From CAZNPL01 sp964574815 (GTDB taxonomy: Bacteria; Planctomycetota; Phycisphaerae; UBA1845): a stretch of 64,000 bases of DNA. Of this stretch, positions 17,282 to 27,568 are shown piece after piece. The notes below the pieces were generated by a model. That model searched no databases, was not told the DNA's origin, and worked only from the letters and a program-made list of their open reading frames with translations. Position 1 is the stretch's first letter. Each line of letters begins with the position of its first letter. Both the position numbers and the translations under genes were made by a program. The stretch spans positions 1 to 64,000 of the forward strand of contig CAZNPL010000022.1 of NCBI GenBank assembly GCA_964574815.1, written 5' to 3'.

Positions 17282-18549
17282 TTACTCGTGTCGCAGCGCC
17301 TCGATCGGATCGAGGTTGGCCGCGTGCCGCGCCGGATACAACCCGAAGACCAGCCCCACGGTCACGCTGATTCCCACCGCCAGAATAAGGCTGTAACCGG
17401 TCACGATCGTCGGCATGCCCGCCATCTGCGAAATCACCCACGGAATCGCCAGGCCCGTCGCGACCCCGAGCAGCCCACCAGCGCTTGATAACACGACCGT
17501 CTCAATCAGGAACTGCCCGATGATCTGAGCCCGCTTCGCGCCAATGGCCCGGCGAATGCCGATCTCGCGCGTCCGCTCGGTCACCGAGGCCAGCATGATG
17601 TTCATGATCCCGATACCGCCCACCAGCAGACTGATCCCGGCGATCGAGCCGAGCACGATATTGAACCTCCGCTTGGTGTCCTCCGCCGCCCTCAGCAGCG
17701 TCAAAGGCACGCTGATCCGATAATCCGTTTTCGGGTGGAACTTCGCAAGCATCCGTTCCAACCCCGCTGCGGTCGCCTCCACGTTCTCAGGCGCATCCAC
17801 CTCGACGATGAGCTGATGCAGTTCGACCGACTCGCGCAGCATCGACCCCGCCGTTAGAATCATCGAAAAATCGCCGTAACGCTCCCGGGCCACCTCGATC
17901 GGAATGTACGCATCGATCTCCTGGTCCGGCGTCTGAATCGCTCCACCCTGGCCGCCTTCACTCTGAACGATCCCGACAACCTCGTAGTAATCGCCGCCAA
18001 TCCGCAGAGATTGCCCGATCGATCGCTCGGTCGCCAGCAGCCGTCTCGCTCCATACTCGGTAAGCACGACGACGCCGGCATGCCGCTCGCCGTCGCGTGG
18101 ATTAAGTGTACGCCCCGCAATCACATCGCGCTGCACCAGATCGAACCACCCGGCCGTCGTCCCGACAATACGCATGTCGAGCGTACGCGCCCGAAGCCGG
18201 CCCTCCTTACGCACGATCTTCGCCGGCACGGTGCGCCGCACCGTCTCAAACGTCTCGCCGGCCCGGCGCTCATCCTTGTAAAGCAGTCCGTACGTGCTGA
18301 TGCTGAACGGCGAGCGCGTCGTCTCCTGCTCATCCTCCGCCGGCTTGATCGAAGTGATAATGATGTTCGTCGAACCGAGCTTGCGAAGCTGTTCCAAAGC
18401 ATCGCGACTCGCCCCTTCCCCCACCGCAAGCATCGCCACGACGCTCGCCACGCCGAAGACGACCCCCAGCATCGTCAGCAACGACCGCAGCTTGTGCAGC
18501 ATCAGCGTCTTGATGCCCAGGCGAACGTTGCGATAGAGCTTGATCACCT

Positions 18550-18553
<4 letters not shown>
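17282..18553 (-). CDS. MacB-type ABC transporter permease
   Basis: A 423-residue permease with one N-terminal transmembrane helix (LLTMLGVVFGVASVVAMLAVGEGA), a large periplasmic MacB_PCD domain (~50-270) and a C-terminal FtsX domain with three helices (ISLLVGGIGIMNIMLASVTERTREIG). This is the topology of MacB/LolC-type mechanotransmission transporters. Its start overlaps the stop of the ATPase gene by 4 bp (ATGA), so the two are translationally coupled. With the adaptor and TolC upstream it forms a complete tripartite system. Substrate unknown. Confidence 0.88.
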
Positions 18554-19283
<730 letters not shown>

Positions 19284-19287
<4 letters not shown>

Positions 19288-21137
19288 GGACGCTCTCCGC
19301 CTCGATCAGCGCGTCCACCGCCGCCCGAGTCGCCACTTGCGCCCCCGCCGCGGCCACGCCACTGCCGCATACGTTCCATGAACTGTTCCCGCTGCTCGGG
19401 AGTCATCTCCCTGAGCCGTTCCTCCATCGCCGCTCGGCGCTCTTCCGGCGACATATTCATGAACTGCTGGCGCCGCGCCTCCCGATCGTCCTGCGAAACC
19501 TCACCGGCCGGAGGTCGCCCACGGCCCCTCTCGCTCACCCGGGGAGTGCCTTCCCCAGGCGTCTCTGTTGCGGCAGCAGGTTGCGAGCCAGCCGGAGCGT
19601 TTTCCTCGCCGGCCTGTGCAATCTCCGCCTCAGCAGGCATCTGTGCCGGCCCCGTCCCGGTATCAAGAGGCGGCTTGAGACTGACCACCTCCCCGGCTTC
19701 GAGACCCGACGCAATGTGCACCATGCTGTTGTTGTCCAACCCGATCTCGACCAGTCGTGGCTCAAACGCATCGCCTGCGCGCACGTATACCCTCGGTTGC
19801 CCCCCGTGACGGACCACCGCCTGGATCGGAACGTACGTCGCATCGCTGAGCTTCTCGATCATGATCTCGGCCCGGCAGCTCATCCCGGTGCGAAGCTCGG
19901 GATTACTTCCTTCCAGGTTGACTCTTGTCGGGTAAACCTTTCGGTCGGGGTTCAACCACATGCTGCGGGCGTCCGGCAATGGAGCGATCGACGCCACGTG
20001 TCCGCGAAACGCTCGCCCCGGCATGGCGTCAATCGTCACGCGCACCCGCTGCCCGACGCGAACCTTCTCCAGGCTGGACTCGTGAATCATCAGCTCGGCC
20101 ATCATCGTGTCGGCCGACGGCAGGTAGATCAGTTCCTGCCGCTCGCGGACCGCCTGGCCCTCCTCCAGAGGCTCGCTACTGCCGCGCCGGCGGAACTCGG
20201 TTGACGTGGCGTAAACCACCAGGCCGTCTCGTGGGGCGTAGATCTTTGTCTTTTCGAGTTGCTCTTCGATCTTGGCCAACTTGCCCTGCTGCTGTTCGAA
20301 CTCGGCTTCCTTCGCCTTGAGATCCGCCTGCGCCTGCACGATGTCGGCGTTGGCCGCCAGACGCGCCCTCTCCAGCGCCATCCTGGTCTGTTCGACGTCG
20401 CTGTTCAGTTGGGCAAGCTGCCGCTTGTGCGTGTAGTCCTCGAGCAGATCCTTTGCGGCAACAGCAAGTTGATGGTCAAGCTGCGCCCGCTTGTACGTCA
20501 GTCGGTCGGCGTCCAGCTCGGTTTGCGAAATGTACTTTTCCTTAAAAAGCCGCTCCGACCATTTCAGCTTCTCCGACGCGCGCTCCTTCTCCTCATGGGC
20601 AATCGTGATTTTCGACTCCGCCTCGCGCAGTTGCTGCGGATACTCGCCCTCCAGATACTTCGCCACGTCCTCCTGCGCAAACTGGTAGTCCAGTTCTGCT
20701 TTCGAGATGTCGCTCTCGGCCTGGTTCTGCACAACGGCGAGATTCTCCCGCGCCCGGATGAACTCGGCCTCGGCGTTCTGTACGCGAATCTGCTGGTCCA
20801 CACGGTTGTCCTCGAGCTGACTCGCATCGAGCTCGACCAGCAGCTCGCCCTCGCTCACGCGCGTGCCCTCCGGGATCAGATAGATGATCGTCGTCTGACC
20901 CTCCACCTGACTCTTGATGATCACCTGCTCCTGCGACTTGATGGTCCCGGACTCAGCCACGCTGATCGTCAGCGGCCCCTGCCGCACCGAAAACGTCGGC
21001 ACCAGGGTCGTTGACGCGGTCAGGCCGGTTGATCGCGCCAGCACGATCGCACTGGCGATGGCCACCACAATCACGGCCGCGATGCCAAACGGGAGAATCC
21101 GGCGAAACTTCGACTGCCCGGCCTTGTTATTGGCCAT
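19284..21137 (-). CDS. MacA-like periplasmic adaptor (HlyD family), long form
   Basis: A 617-residue membrane-fusion protein. One N-terminal transmembrane helix (ILPFGIAAVIVVAIASAIVL) is followed by a lipoyl/barrel-sandwich half (GTIKSQEQVIIKSQVEGQ), a long coiled coil (~100-310) and a beta-barrel with the returning lipoyl half. It is much longer than MacA (about 370). The extra length is a long hairpin plus a C-terminal tail rich in Glu, Arg and Gln with MSPEERRAAME and MTPEQREQFMERM, reminiscent of Spy-type LTxxQ helices, ending in an Arg-Gly-rich low-complexity stretch. ATG 21137 is used because it lies 2 bp after the TolC stop; the in-frame upstream start lies inside tolC. Confidence 0.8.
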
Positions 21138-21139
21138 AT

Positions 21140-23029
21140 TCAACTGCCCTCCTCTGAAGGGTCGTACTCCTGCCACAGTCCTTCGTCGTTCACGGCCAGC
21201 ACCCCCAGATCACGCTGCAGCGCGAGCTCCCCGATGCGATAGTTCACCAGCGCGGCCGTTAATGTATTCTGAGCCGAAACCAATGCCTCCTGCGATTCGA
21301 GCAGGTCACGGACCTCCGCCCGGCCGGCTTCGAGAAACAGGTTGGTGCTTTCCACACGCCGCCGGGCCACGGCCACGGCCAGCGCCTGAATCTGAATCGT
21401 CTCACGAAACTCGAGCAGCTCACTCAGTCGATTCTGAACCGCGAGCTTGATCTCATCCTCGACTTCCTGCAGGTTTCGGACCGCCTGCTCAAACGCAATG
21501 AGGCTTTCCCGATACAGATTGCGCTCCGCCGTACGCTCCAGCGGCAAATCCACCGTCAGCAGAGCCGAGTAAAGTCCCTCGTCCACTCGAAGATCCGCGT
21601 CATCGAGTCCCACGGTGGAGACGGTCCGCCGCGCCCCGATCGATCCGCTCCCCAGCAGCGTGACGTCGGCCCGCAACTGGTCTGCTGCCACCGCCACCTG
21701 ACGCTGCGCATCGTGGACGCGCCCCAGCGCCACCCGTAAATCCAGCCGATGTTCCAGAGCCACAAGGGTCGCTTCCAACTCGTCATATTCATACGGCCCC
21801 GCAGTACCTTCGCCGGGCGGCAGCAGCTCGATCGGGTCGTCCGCCGCCGCAGCCAAGCCCTCAGTGTCTCGCATCTGCTCCTCGGGAATAATCCGCGCCG
21901 CCCGCACCGCGAGCGCATCGAGCTCCGCACGGTCCAGTTCGATGTCCGCGTCCACCGGCAACCCCAGCGTCAGCTTGAACGCGTCCATACGGCGATCGTA
22001 TGCCTCCACCGCCGCCACCCAACGATTCCGCGCCCGCAGCTCGTCCTGGTACGACTGGTCAACCTGAATCTCCGGAAGCCGACCCGCATCAGCCAGTCGA
22101 CGCGCCCTGCGCGTCGACGTGATCAGCCCGCGATAGTTCTCCTCCTCGTTCCGCACCTGGTCCTGCTGCCGAAGCACACCGAGATAGGCGTCCGCGATCT
22201 GCACGGCGAACTCGCGCTTGAACCGCTCGAAGTCGTAGATCGCATAGACGACGTTGCGCTCCGCCTGTGTCAGCGGCTCGGTCACCACGAACTCGCCCGC
22301 ACCGCGCATCAACGGAATGGATATCGAAGCATCCGCAAAAACGCCGCGCGTGAACAGACGGTCCTGTGTCAACAGCGACACCAAATCGAGACCGATCAGG
22401 CCGCTGAACGTGATTCCGTTCTTGAACCGCCGGGCCAGCCCGAGCGAACCGCCGTACTCGATGCCCGACACGGTCTGCGTCTCCGTGTTGCCCTGGCTGT
22501 CGACGACGAACTCCTGCCCCAGATCCGACTCCGAGAGCCCCGACAAGATCCCCGTCCACGTGCGGCGAAAGGCGTCGCGCTCCAGGTCAAGCCGCAGCGC
22601 CGCCTCAAACACCAGTTCTTTCCGAGTCTGGTATTCCCGATTCTCATGAGCCGCGATCTGAAGCGCGTCCACCAGCGTCAGCTTGAGACGCTCGCCGGTC
22701 GGAAAACCACTTGTAAACTCGTCGCCCGACGCCTTCTCGTCCAGATACGCATCGTCGGGCCACTGCTCGATTCGATCGACGTCGGCGGAGCCGAGCGAGG
22801 CCGCCGCCGCATGCGGTAGATGCTGATCGAGCAGCAGGCGCCTCCGAAGCGTGTCGGCCGGCGACTCAATCGTGAACGGCTCCGTGCGACCCAACGCCTC
22901 GGCCTGCGTGTCAGCGATGATGTCATACGCTACGCCGTCGGCCTCATGACGATGATCCATCGGTGTGCGGCACCCGACGCCGAATAAAACGCCCACTACG
23001 CATAAAGCGAAGACCCACCCGCGCAACAT
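21140..23029 (-). CDS. TolC-family outer membrane efflux lipoprotein
   Basis: A 629-residue protein starting with a lipoprotein signal peptide (VLFGVGC, lipid Cys at residue 20). The rest is mostly alpha-helical with heptad patterns and two outer-membrane-efflux repeats (ARRLADAGRLPEIQVDQSYQ in the first, ARRRVESTNLFLEAGRAEVRD in the second). It should trimerise into a channel across the outer membrane and periplasm and dock with the adaptor encoded 2 bp downstream. The N-terminal ~120 residues have no clear TolC counterpart. Confidence 0.85.
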   Translation of the reverse strand: MLRGWVFALCVVGVLFGVGCRTPMDHRHEADGVAYDIIADTQAEALGRTEPFTIESPADTLRRRLLLDQHLPHAAAASLGSADVDRIEQWPDDAYLDEKASGDEFTSGFPTGERLKLTLVDALQIAAHENREYQTRKELVFEAALRLDLERDAFRRTWTGILSGLSESDLGQEFVVDSQGNTETQTVSGIEYGGSLGLARRFKNGITFSGLIGLDLVSLLTQDRLFTRGVFADASISIPLMRGAGEFVVTEPLTQAERNVVYAIYDFERFKREFAVQIADAYLGVLRQQDQVRNEEENYRGLITSTRRARRLADAGRLPEIQVDQSYQDELRARNRWVAAVEAYDRRMDAFKLTLGLPVDADIELDRAELDALAVRAARIIPEEQMRDTEGLAAAADDPIELLPPGEGTAGPYEYDELEATLVALEHRLDLRVALGRVHDAQRQVAVAADQLRADVTLLGSGSIGARRTVSTVGLDDADLRVDEGLYSALLTVDLPLERTAERNLYRESLIAFEQAVRNLQEVEDEIKLAVQNRLSELLEFRETIQIQALAVAVARRRVESTNLFLEAGRAEVRDLLESQEALVSAQNTLTAALVNYRIGELALQRDLGVLAVNDEGLWQEYDPSEEGS

Positions 23030-23101
23030 TGACTCAGATTCTCCGGGACGTCACTTCCGTCGATGCGAAGCCCCGCCGGCGTTGCTTGCGCCGACACTCC
23101 G

Positions 23102-23623
23102 TCATCCCTGCTCCGGCGGCTCACGCTCGGCCGACTTGTCCTTGTGGTGCCGCCCGCGCCAGGGCGGCGACAATACCTTGCCGGTGAACTCCCTGAACGA
23201 CTCCCGCTGGTCCGGCCCCAGAACCTTGCGAACGGTCAAAAGGTGCTCCACCAGCCGTTCCTGCATTTCGTTGCGAACAGCCGCCACACGCGCAACCTGC
23301 TCGGAGATCGCTTCGGAATCGACCTCGTCCGCAGTCAGCAACTCCGCCAGGGCGTCACTCTCCTCATGCAACTTCCCCTTCATGCCGCGAAGCTCCTCGA
23401 AGAGCCGCTCCCGCGACGCCGCCACAATTTCCTGCTGCTCCGGCGAGAGGTCGAGTTCGTCGGACAGATGTTTGCGATGTCGCTTGCGATCGTCATCACG
23501 ACGATCCGCACCTCTGTCGCCGCGCACCTGCACCGCGACGGCCAGACACGCCCCCAGATTGAAGGCCAGCGAGATGATCAGGAGCAGTGTCTTGCCCCTG
23601 CCGTTCATCATGAAACGTGCCAT
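23102..23623 (-). CDS. Periplasmic CnrX/Spy-like sensor protein
   Basis: A 173-residue protein with one N-terminal hydrophobic helix (TLLLIISLAFNLGACLAVAV) and a helical periplasmic domain: LDLSPEQQEIVAASRERLFEELR, a central Glu-rich helix, and LLTVRKVLGPDQRESFREF. This LxPEQ...LxxDQ pattern is that of the heavy-metal-resistance/CnrX and Spy/CpxP families. It sits 3 bp after an anti-sigma gene and two genes after an ECF sigma gene. In Cupriavidus, CnrX senses Ni/Co and releases the sigma factor CnrH from CnrY, so a sensor role is likely here. The ligand is unknown, and a histidine-rich metal site is not obvious beyond RKHRKHL. Confidence 0.72.
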   Translation of the reverse strand: MARFMMNGRGKTLLLIISLAFNLGACLAVAVQVRGDRGADRRDDDRKRHRKHLSDELDLSPEQQEIVAASRERLFEELRGMKGKLHEESDALAELLTADEVDSEAISEQVARVAAVRNEMQERLVEHLLTVRKVLGPDQRESFREFTGKVLSPPWRGRHHKDKSAEREPPEQG

Positions 23624-23626
23624 GAC

Positions 23627-24082
23627 TCACTCCTCGCCATCGGGGCGCACGGTGAGCGAAACGGCCTCGGCCGGATCCTCAGCGAGAGGATCGAATGCCT
23701 TGACCGCCACCAGCTCGACCGCGCCGTTCTGTACGACGGTAACGCTCTCGCGGTCAGGCCAAAGCAGTGACCCGACAAAAAACCCGCCCAACGCCGCCGC
23801 AACACCCATCCCGGCCGCGATCGGCCGGAAAACCGCCGGACGTCGAAGAACCGACGACCGCCACACCGGCGTTTCCCGCAGACGCCCCACAACCCGCATC
23901 GTGAAATCCGGCGCCGGCTCCGCAGCATTGAGCAGATCGAGGCCTAAATCCTCCAACTCCGCCGCATAAGCGCGACAGGTCTCGCACCGGGACAGATGTT
24001 GCACCAGACGGACCTCGCGCATCAGGCTCAACTCGCCGTCGAGCCTCCGCGAAACCCATCGCTGGGCTTTCGAACACCGCAT
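23627..24082 (-). CDS. Zinc-finger anti-sigma factor
   Basis: A 151-residue anti-sigma factor. The N-terminal zinc-finger (HxxxCxxC in HLSRCETC, with a further Cys near the start in MRCSKA) should bind the ECF sigma factor. A transmembrane helix follows (PIAAGMGVAAALGGFFVGSL), then a short periplasmic tail. ATG 24082 has AGGAGG 7 bp upstream, which decides it over the in-frame start at 24109. It lies 66 bp after the sigma gene and immediately before the CnrX-like gene. Confidence 0.85.
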   Translation of the reverse strand: MRCSKAQRWVSRRLDGELSLMREVRLVQHLSRCETCRAYAAELEDLGLDLLNAAEPAPDFTMRVVGRLRETPVWRSSVLRRPAVFRPIAAGMGVAAALGGFFVGSLLWPDRESVTVVQNGAVELVAVKAFDPLAEDPAEAVSLTVRPDGEE

Positions 24083-24148
24083 CACATGTCCTCCTGTATG
24101 CTTAAGCACGCCCCCACCCCCGATCCCTCGCGCAATCTCGAGTTTTTT

Positions 24149-24697
24149 CTACGAACGAAGCCGGCCGTGGAGCGCACGCCGCGCCCGATGCAACATGGAA
24201 TCAACCGCCGACCTCGACGTGGCCATCACCTCGGCGATCTGGTCGTAGGAAAAGTCGTGAAAATACCGCAAGACGACCGCCGCCCGCTGCTTCGGCGGCA
24301 GATCGGCAATCGCGGCCCGAACCCGCCGCGCTCTCTCCCCCTCTTCCCCCGGTTCCGGGGCATCATAACTTCGACCCCTGAGCGCCCGCTGCTGATCCCG
24401 GTCCAACGGCAGCGCCGGGCCACGAGCGCGCTCGTAGCGGCGGAAATTCAGGCACGTGCTCGTCGCGATGCGAAAGAGCCACGTCCGCACCTGCGCCCGT
24501 GGCTGAAACGTCGCTGCGTAGGTCCAGGCATTCAGGAACACCTGCTGGGCGAGATCTTCCGCCGTGGCCCGATCCGCGGTCGCCAGAAATCGATGAACGA
24601 AATGGATAATCGCCCGATGGTGCCGTCCAACCAAAACGCCGAACGCCTCACGATCGCCCCCACCAGATGCAAGCAGCAGATCCTCGTCGGTCAACAT
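24149..24697 (-). CDS. ECF-family RNA polymerase sigma factor
   Basis: A 182-residue sigma-70 family protein with region 2 (DREAFGVLVGRHHRAIIHFV, then TAEDLAQQVFLNAW and RTWLFRIATSTCLNFRR) and region 4 (DLPPKQRAAVVLRYFHDFSYDQIAE then SRSAVDSMLHRARRAL). No regions 1 or 3, as usual for ECF factors. It heads the cluster of anti-sigma, periplasmic sensor and tripartite efflux genes, and probably drives that operon. An in-frame GTG at 24715 is an alternative start; neither has a strong ribosome-binding site. Confidence 0.9.
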   Translation of the reverse strand: MLTDEDLLLASGGGDREAFGVLVGRHHRAIIHFVHRFLATADRATAEDLAQQVFLNAWTYAATFQPRAQVRTWLFRIATSTCLNFRRYERARGPALPLDRDQQRALRGRSYDAPEPGEEGERARRVRAAIADLPPKQRAAVVLRYFHDFSYDQIAEVMATSRSAVDSMLHRARRALHGRLRS

Positions 24698-25011
24698 CCG
24701 TTTCACGTAGACCACGTCGTAAACATGGAGGCGAACAACTCAAACCCGGATTATAACCCCGCTGCTCACTCCTCCCAGTCGCGTCCTCCGTCCCGAACCG
24801 CGACCCGGAACATCGTCAGGGGGGATTCGAAACGGATCCGGACCGGCGCAGCGAGTGCGTCCGGTCAGCATGACGATCTCTCCGAAGTGAGGCAAGGCGG
24901 GGGCAGCTGCGCCATGAATATCGCGTATAATCCACGGGAAGAGATGCAGCGCTACGGCCCGGCCGCGTTAATTGAGGTGCGCGCCAGTCTTCAATGCAAG
25001 GACTAAATCCA

Positions 25012-26196
25012 ATGGAAACAGCTACGTACGCCTTGCTCTTGAGAAAACACCTGGAGGGGACGCTTGGCCCGGCGCGATGCGCTGCGAAAATCTCAGCCGC
25101 CGTTGTCTTCTCCGTCGCCGGCATGGTGCTCTGCGCAGGCTGCGGCACCCAGATCGGCATCGCCGCGTCGCCCTCGGAAATCTACGTCGAAGTCGGCGAC
25201 GCGGCGCCGGTCAATGTCCTGGCCATATTCCAGATCGAGGCCCCCACGCCCGTCACCGATGGACTGACCATCGCATCCAGCGACGAAAGCGTGGCCACCG
25301 TGTCTGACGGCATCGTAACCGGCGTCGCGGAGGGCACGGCCACCCTCGCGATCACCGACGGCGAATTCGACACCACGGCCACCGTCAATGTCGTCGCACC
25401 CGGCACCATCCCCTCCGAAGTGGTGATCACGCCGACCTCGGTGTCATGCGCGCCCAACTCCAACGACACGCAACTCGAAGTCTTCGCCGTCTTTCCCGCC
25501 GGCGGCGGCGAAGACGTAACGGATCAGGCCGCCTACAGCACTGACAACAGCGAGATCGCCCTTGCGACCGTCGACGGCGTCGTCGTGTGCATCAGCACCG
25601 GAACCACCGTCATCACGGCCGAGCACTTCGGCGTCTCCGACACCGTTCAGGTTACGGTCGAACCGGCTCCCCCGGTGGACGTCGCGTTCCAGTTCGCCAC
25701 GTTGGAATGCGAAGTGGGGCAGTTCGTGCAGATGCCCGTGGTAGCCCTCTGGGAGGACGAAACGACGACCGATGTGAGTCTCTCCGCCGTCTACTCCTCC
25801 AGCAACCGCTCCGTCGCAATCGGCTCTCAAGGGTTCATCCAATGCATCAACGAGGGAACCGCCACCATCACCGCCGACGTCTCCGGCGTCACGGGCGAAT
25901 TGGACGTGAACGTCCTGCCCGTATCCGCCAATCCCGACGAAGTCGTCGATCTGGAGATCAGCCCCGCTGTCGTCGAGTGCAGCCCGGCCGAACCGCCCGT
26001 CTTCACGGTTACCGCTGATTTCGGTGACGGCCGCACAGCCGACGTCACCGCCAACGGCGGAACACAGTACCAAAGTTCCAACAGCAATGCCGTGATCATC
26101 ATCCAGGGCCGGCCGCAATGCATCGGCCAGGGCCAGGCCACCGTCCAGGCCACCTTTGGAGACGCCACCGCAACGGTCGTTGTCAACGTATTGTAA
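25012..26196 (+). CDS. Lipoprotein with tandem Big_2-like Ig repeats
   Basis: A 394-residue exported lipoprotein. A hydrophobic signal ends in LCAGC (lipid Cys at residue 44) after a long n-region. The mature part is four consecutive beta-sandwich repeats of about 85-90 residues. Each has the Big_2 pattern: an opening Px(S/V)xV/E strand, a S(S/T)(D/N)xxVAT/I-type strand and a closing GTATIT/A strand (SSDESVATVSDGIVTGVAEG, SSNRSVAIGSQGFIQCINEG). A cysteine recurs before the closing strand of most repeats. Such proteins are cell-surface structural or adhesive. It is divergent from the sigma-factor gene; the 24716-25011 gap shows no gene. Confidence 0.72.
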   Translation: METATYALLLRKHLEGTLGPARCAAKISAAVVFSVAGMVLCAGCGTQIGIAASPSEIYVEVGDAAPVNVLAIFQIEAPTPVTDGLTIASSDESVATVSDGIVTGVAEGTATLAITDGEFDTTATVNVVAPGTIPSEVVITPTSVSCAPNSNDTQLEVFAVFPAGGGEDVTDQAAYSTDNSEIALATVDGVVVCISTGTTVITAEHFGVSDTVQVTVEPAPPVDVAFQFATLECEVGQFVQMPVVALWEDETTTDVSLSAVYSSSNRSVAIGSQGFIQCINEGTATITADVSGVTGELDVNVLPVSANPDEVVDLEISPAVVECSPAEPPVFTVTADFGDGRTADVTANGGTQYQSSNSNAVIIIQGRPQCIGQGQATVQATFGDATATVVVNVL

Positions 26197-26600
26197 AGCG
26201 CGCCCCGGCCGCCGATGATTCAACCCGCGGCAACACCCGGAATCAGAGCCGGGAGCGCCGGCGAACGGGCCCAAAACACAAGACCCTCTCAACCTGAGCT
26301 CATAACGACTGCGACCGGTCCAACGCCGCCGGAACGCCACCGACGAACACCCCGCCCTCGGGCTCTTCGAGAACGCCGGAGCCCCAAATCAACCCCTGCC
26401 CGCCCCGCCAACGCCCAAGAATTCTCGCACCCAAGCTGCCCGCTCGGCAACGGACGCCCATAACCTGCTATTCAACAGAGGTTTACGGAAATACTAGCCG
26501 CGAGAAAGTTTTTTCTAACCGATATAGTTTACACTTGTCAAATACAACGATGGATCAAACAATAGAGCGTACGGACCCCATTGCCACGGAGGACCTGACC
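26197..26600 (+). promoter_or_regulatory. Intergenic with AT-rich promoter-like patch
   Basis: No gene is supported from 26197 to 26480. From about 26483 to 26570 the composition turns AT-rich, unlike the surroundings. It includes TATAGT (26523-26528) and TTGTCA (26535-26540), either of which could be part of a promoter for the secreted protein at 26601. GGAGG at 26588-26592 is a good ribosome-binding site for that gene. Confidence 0.35.
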
Positions 26601-27191
26601 ATGAAACGCCGAAACGCAACCAACGCAAAGAAGTCACTGTTCGCCGCCGGTGCAGCACTCGGCCTGATCGCGCTGGCCGGCGCACCCAACGCCAGCGCCG
26701 ATGACTGGGGCTTCCACATCGGCATCGGAACAGCCCACTCGCGACCGCTGCCCGAAAGGAAGGTCCGAATCGTCAGGTCCGGACCGCCCTACCGCCTGGT
26801 CACGCGCCGAATCTGGGTCGAGCCGATCTACGAAGAACGCACGGTGCGCATCGAAGTGCCTGCGGTGATCGAGGAACGCGTCGTGCCGACCTACGACCAC
26901 TTTGGCCGCCTCATCAGCCGACAGATTGTCCGCGCCGTCGTGCAGGAAGCACGCGTCGAATATCGGACCGAGCGCGTGCTCGTCAGCGAAGGGTACTTCA
27001 AGACCGTAACCGTTCGCGTGCCGGTGGAACGCGTCAGCCGTGAGGTCGTCCGAGTCGGACACGGCCGCCCCGGGTTCAGCCTGGGCTTCTCTTACCACGA
27101 TGACGACGCCCCGAGGTATCACCGTCGCCACGGTTATAACGACCGGCCACACCATCCGCTACGTCGATCGGTGCGTGTCAGCCATCGATAG
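26601..27191 (+). CDS. Small secreted basic protein, unknown function
   Basis: A 196-residue protein with a clear signal peptide (MKRRNATNAKKSLFAAGAAL..., cleavage near NASA/DD). The mature part is rich in Val, Arg and aromatic residues, with repeating short strands (YRLVTRRIWVEPIYEERTVR, IEVPAVIEERVVPTYDHFGR) and an Arg/His-rich C-terminus. Similar secreted 'YxxRxVxVxP' proteins are common in planctomycetes but have no assigned function. The start at 26601 is fixed by GGAGG 8 bp upstream. A hairpin followed by T5 lies 55 bp after the stop. Confidence 0.65.
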   Translation: MKRRNATNAKKSLFAAGAALGLIALAGAPNASADDWGFHIGIGTAHSRPLPERKVRIVRSGPPYRLVTRRIWVEPIYEERTVRIEVPAVIEERVVPTYDHFGRLISRQIVRAVVQEARVEYRTERVLVSEGYFKTVTVRVPVERVSREVVRVGHGRPGFSLGFSYHDDDAPRYHRRHGYNDRPHHPLRRSVRVSHR

Positions 27192-27245
27192 TAACGGCGA
27201 CGGCGGCTCAAGAACCAACGCCTCATCGTGTCTCACCTGGCATGC

Positions 27246-27275
27246 CATGCCCACGCTCGCGTGGGCATGCTTTTT
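27246..27275 (+). terminator. Palindromic repeat plus T-run, terminator-like
   Basis: CATGCCCACG-CTCG-CGTGGGCATG (27246-27269) is a near-perfect hairpin followed by C then TTTTT (27271-27275), the form of a rho-independent terminator for the gene ending at 27191. The same palindrome recurs elsewhere in the window, so it is also a dispersed repeat. Confidence 0.55.
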
Positions 27276-27286
27276 GCGCTGGGTGC

Positions 27287-27310
27287 CATGCCCACGCTTG
27301 CGCGGGCATG
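27287..27310. repeat. Second copy of CATGCCCACG palindrome
   Basis: CATGCCCACGCTTGCGCGGGCATG (preceded by GGGTGC), 18 bp after the first copy and nearly identical to it. Other copies are at 54430-54453 and 57707-57730. The copies lie only in intergenic DNA. The rest of 27311-27568 shows no gene. Confidence 0.65.
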
Positions 27311-27568
27311 CCTTCCGCTACCTCCGACCGCGTGCGGACCACCCCGAAGCGTCCCCATAACGCATCAAGCCTCCTTTACGCTATCTTTATCCCGCCCCGT
27401 GTACAGAGGTTCTTCAACACAACGCCAAGGCTGACCGATCGCTCATAGTGGCGTCTGACAAGAGTCGCCGTCGTCCCTCGGGACTCGGCGAGGCGCCGAC
27501 GGACCACCGGCGGTTCCCGGCCCGACGGGACCGGTGACGTCCGTGCACTGGAGGGAGCCGAGAAACCG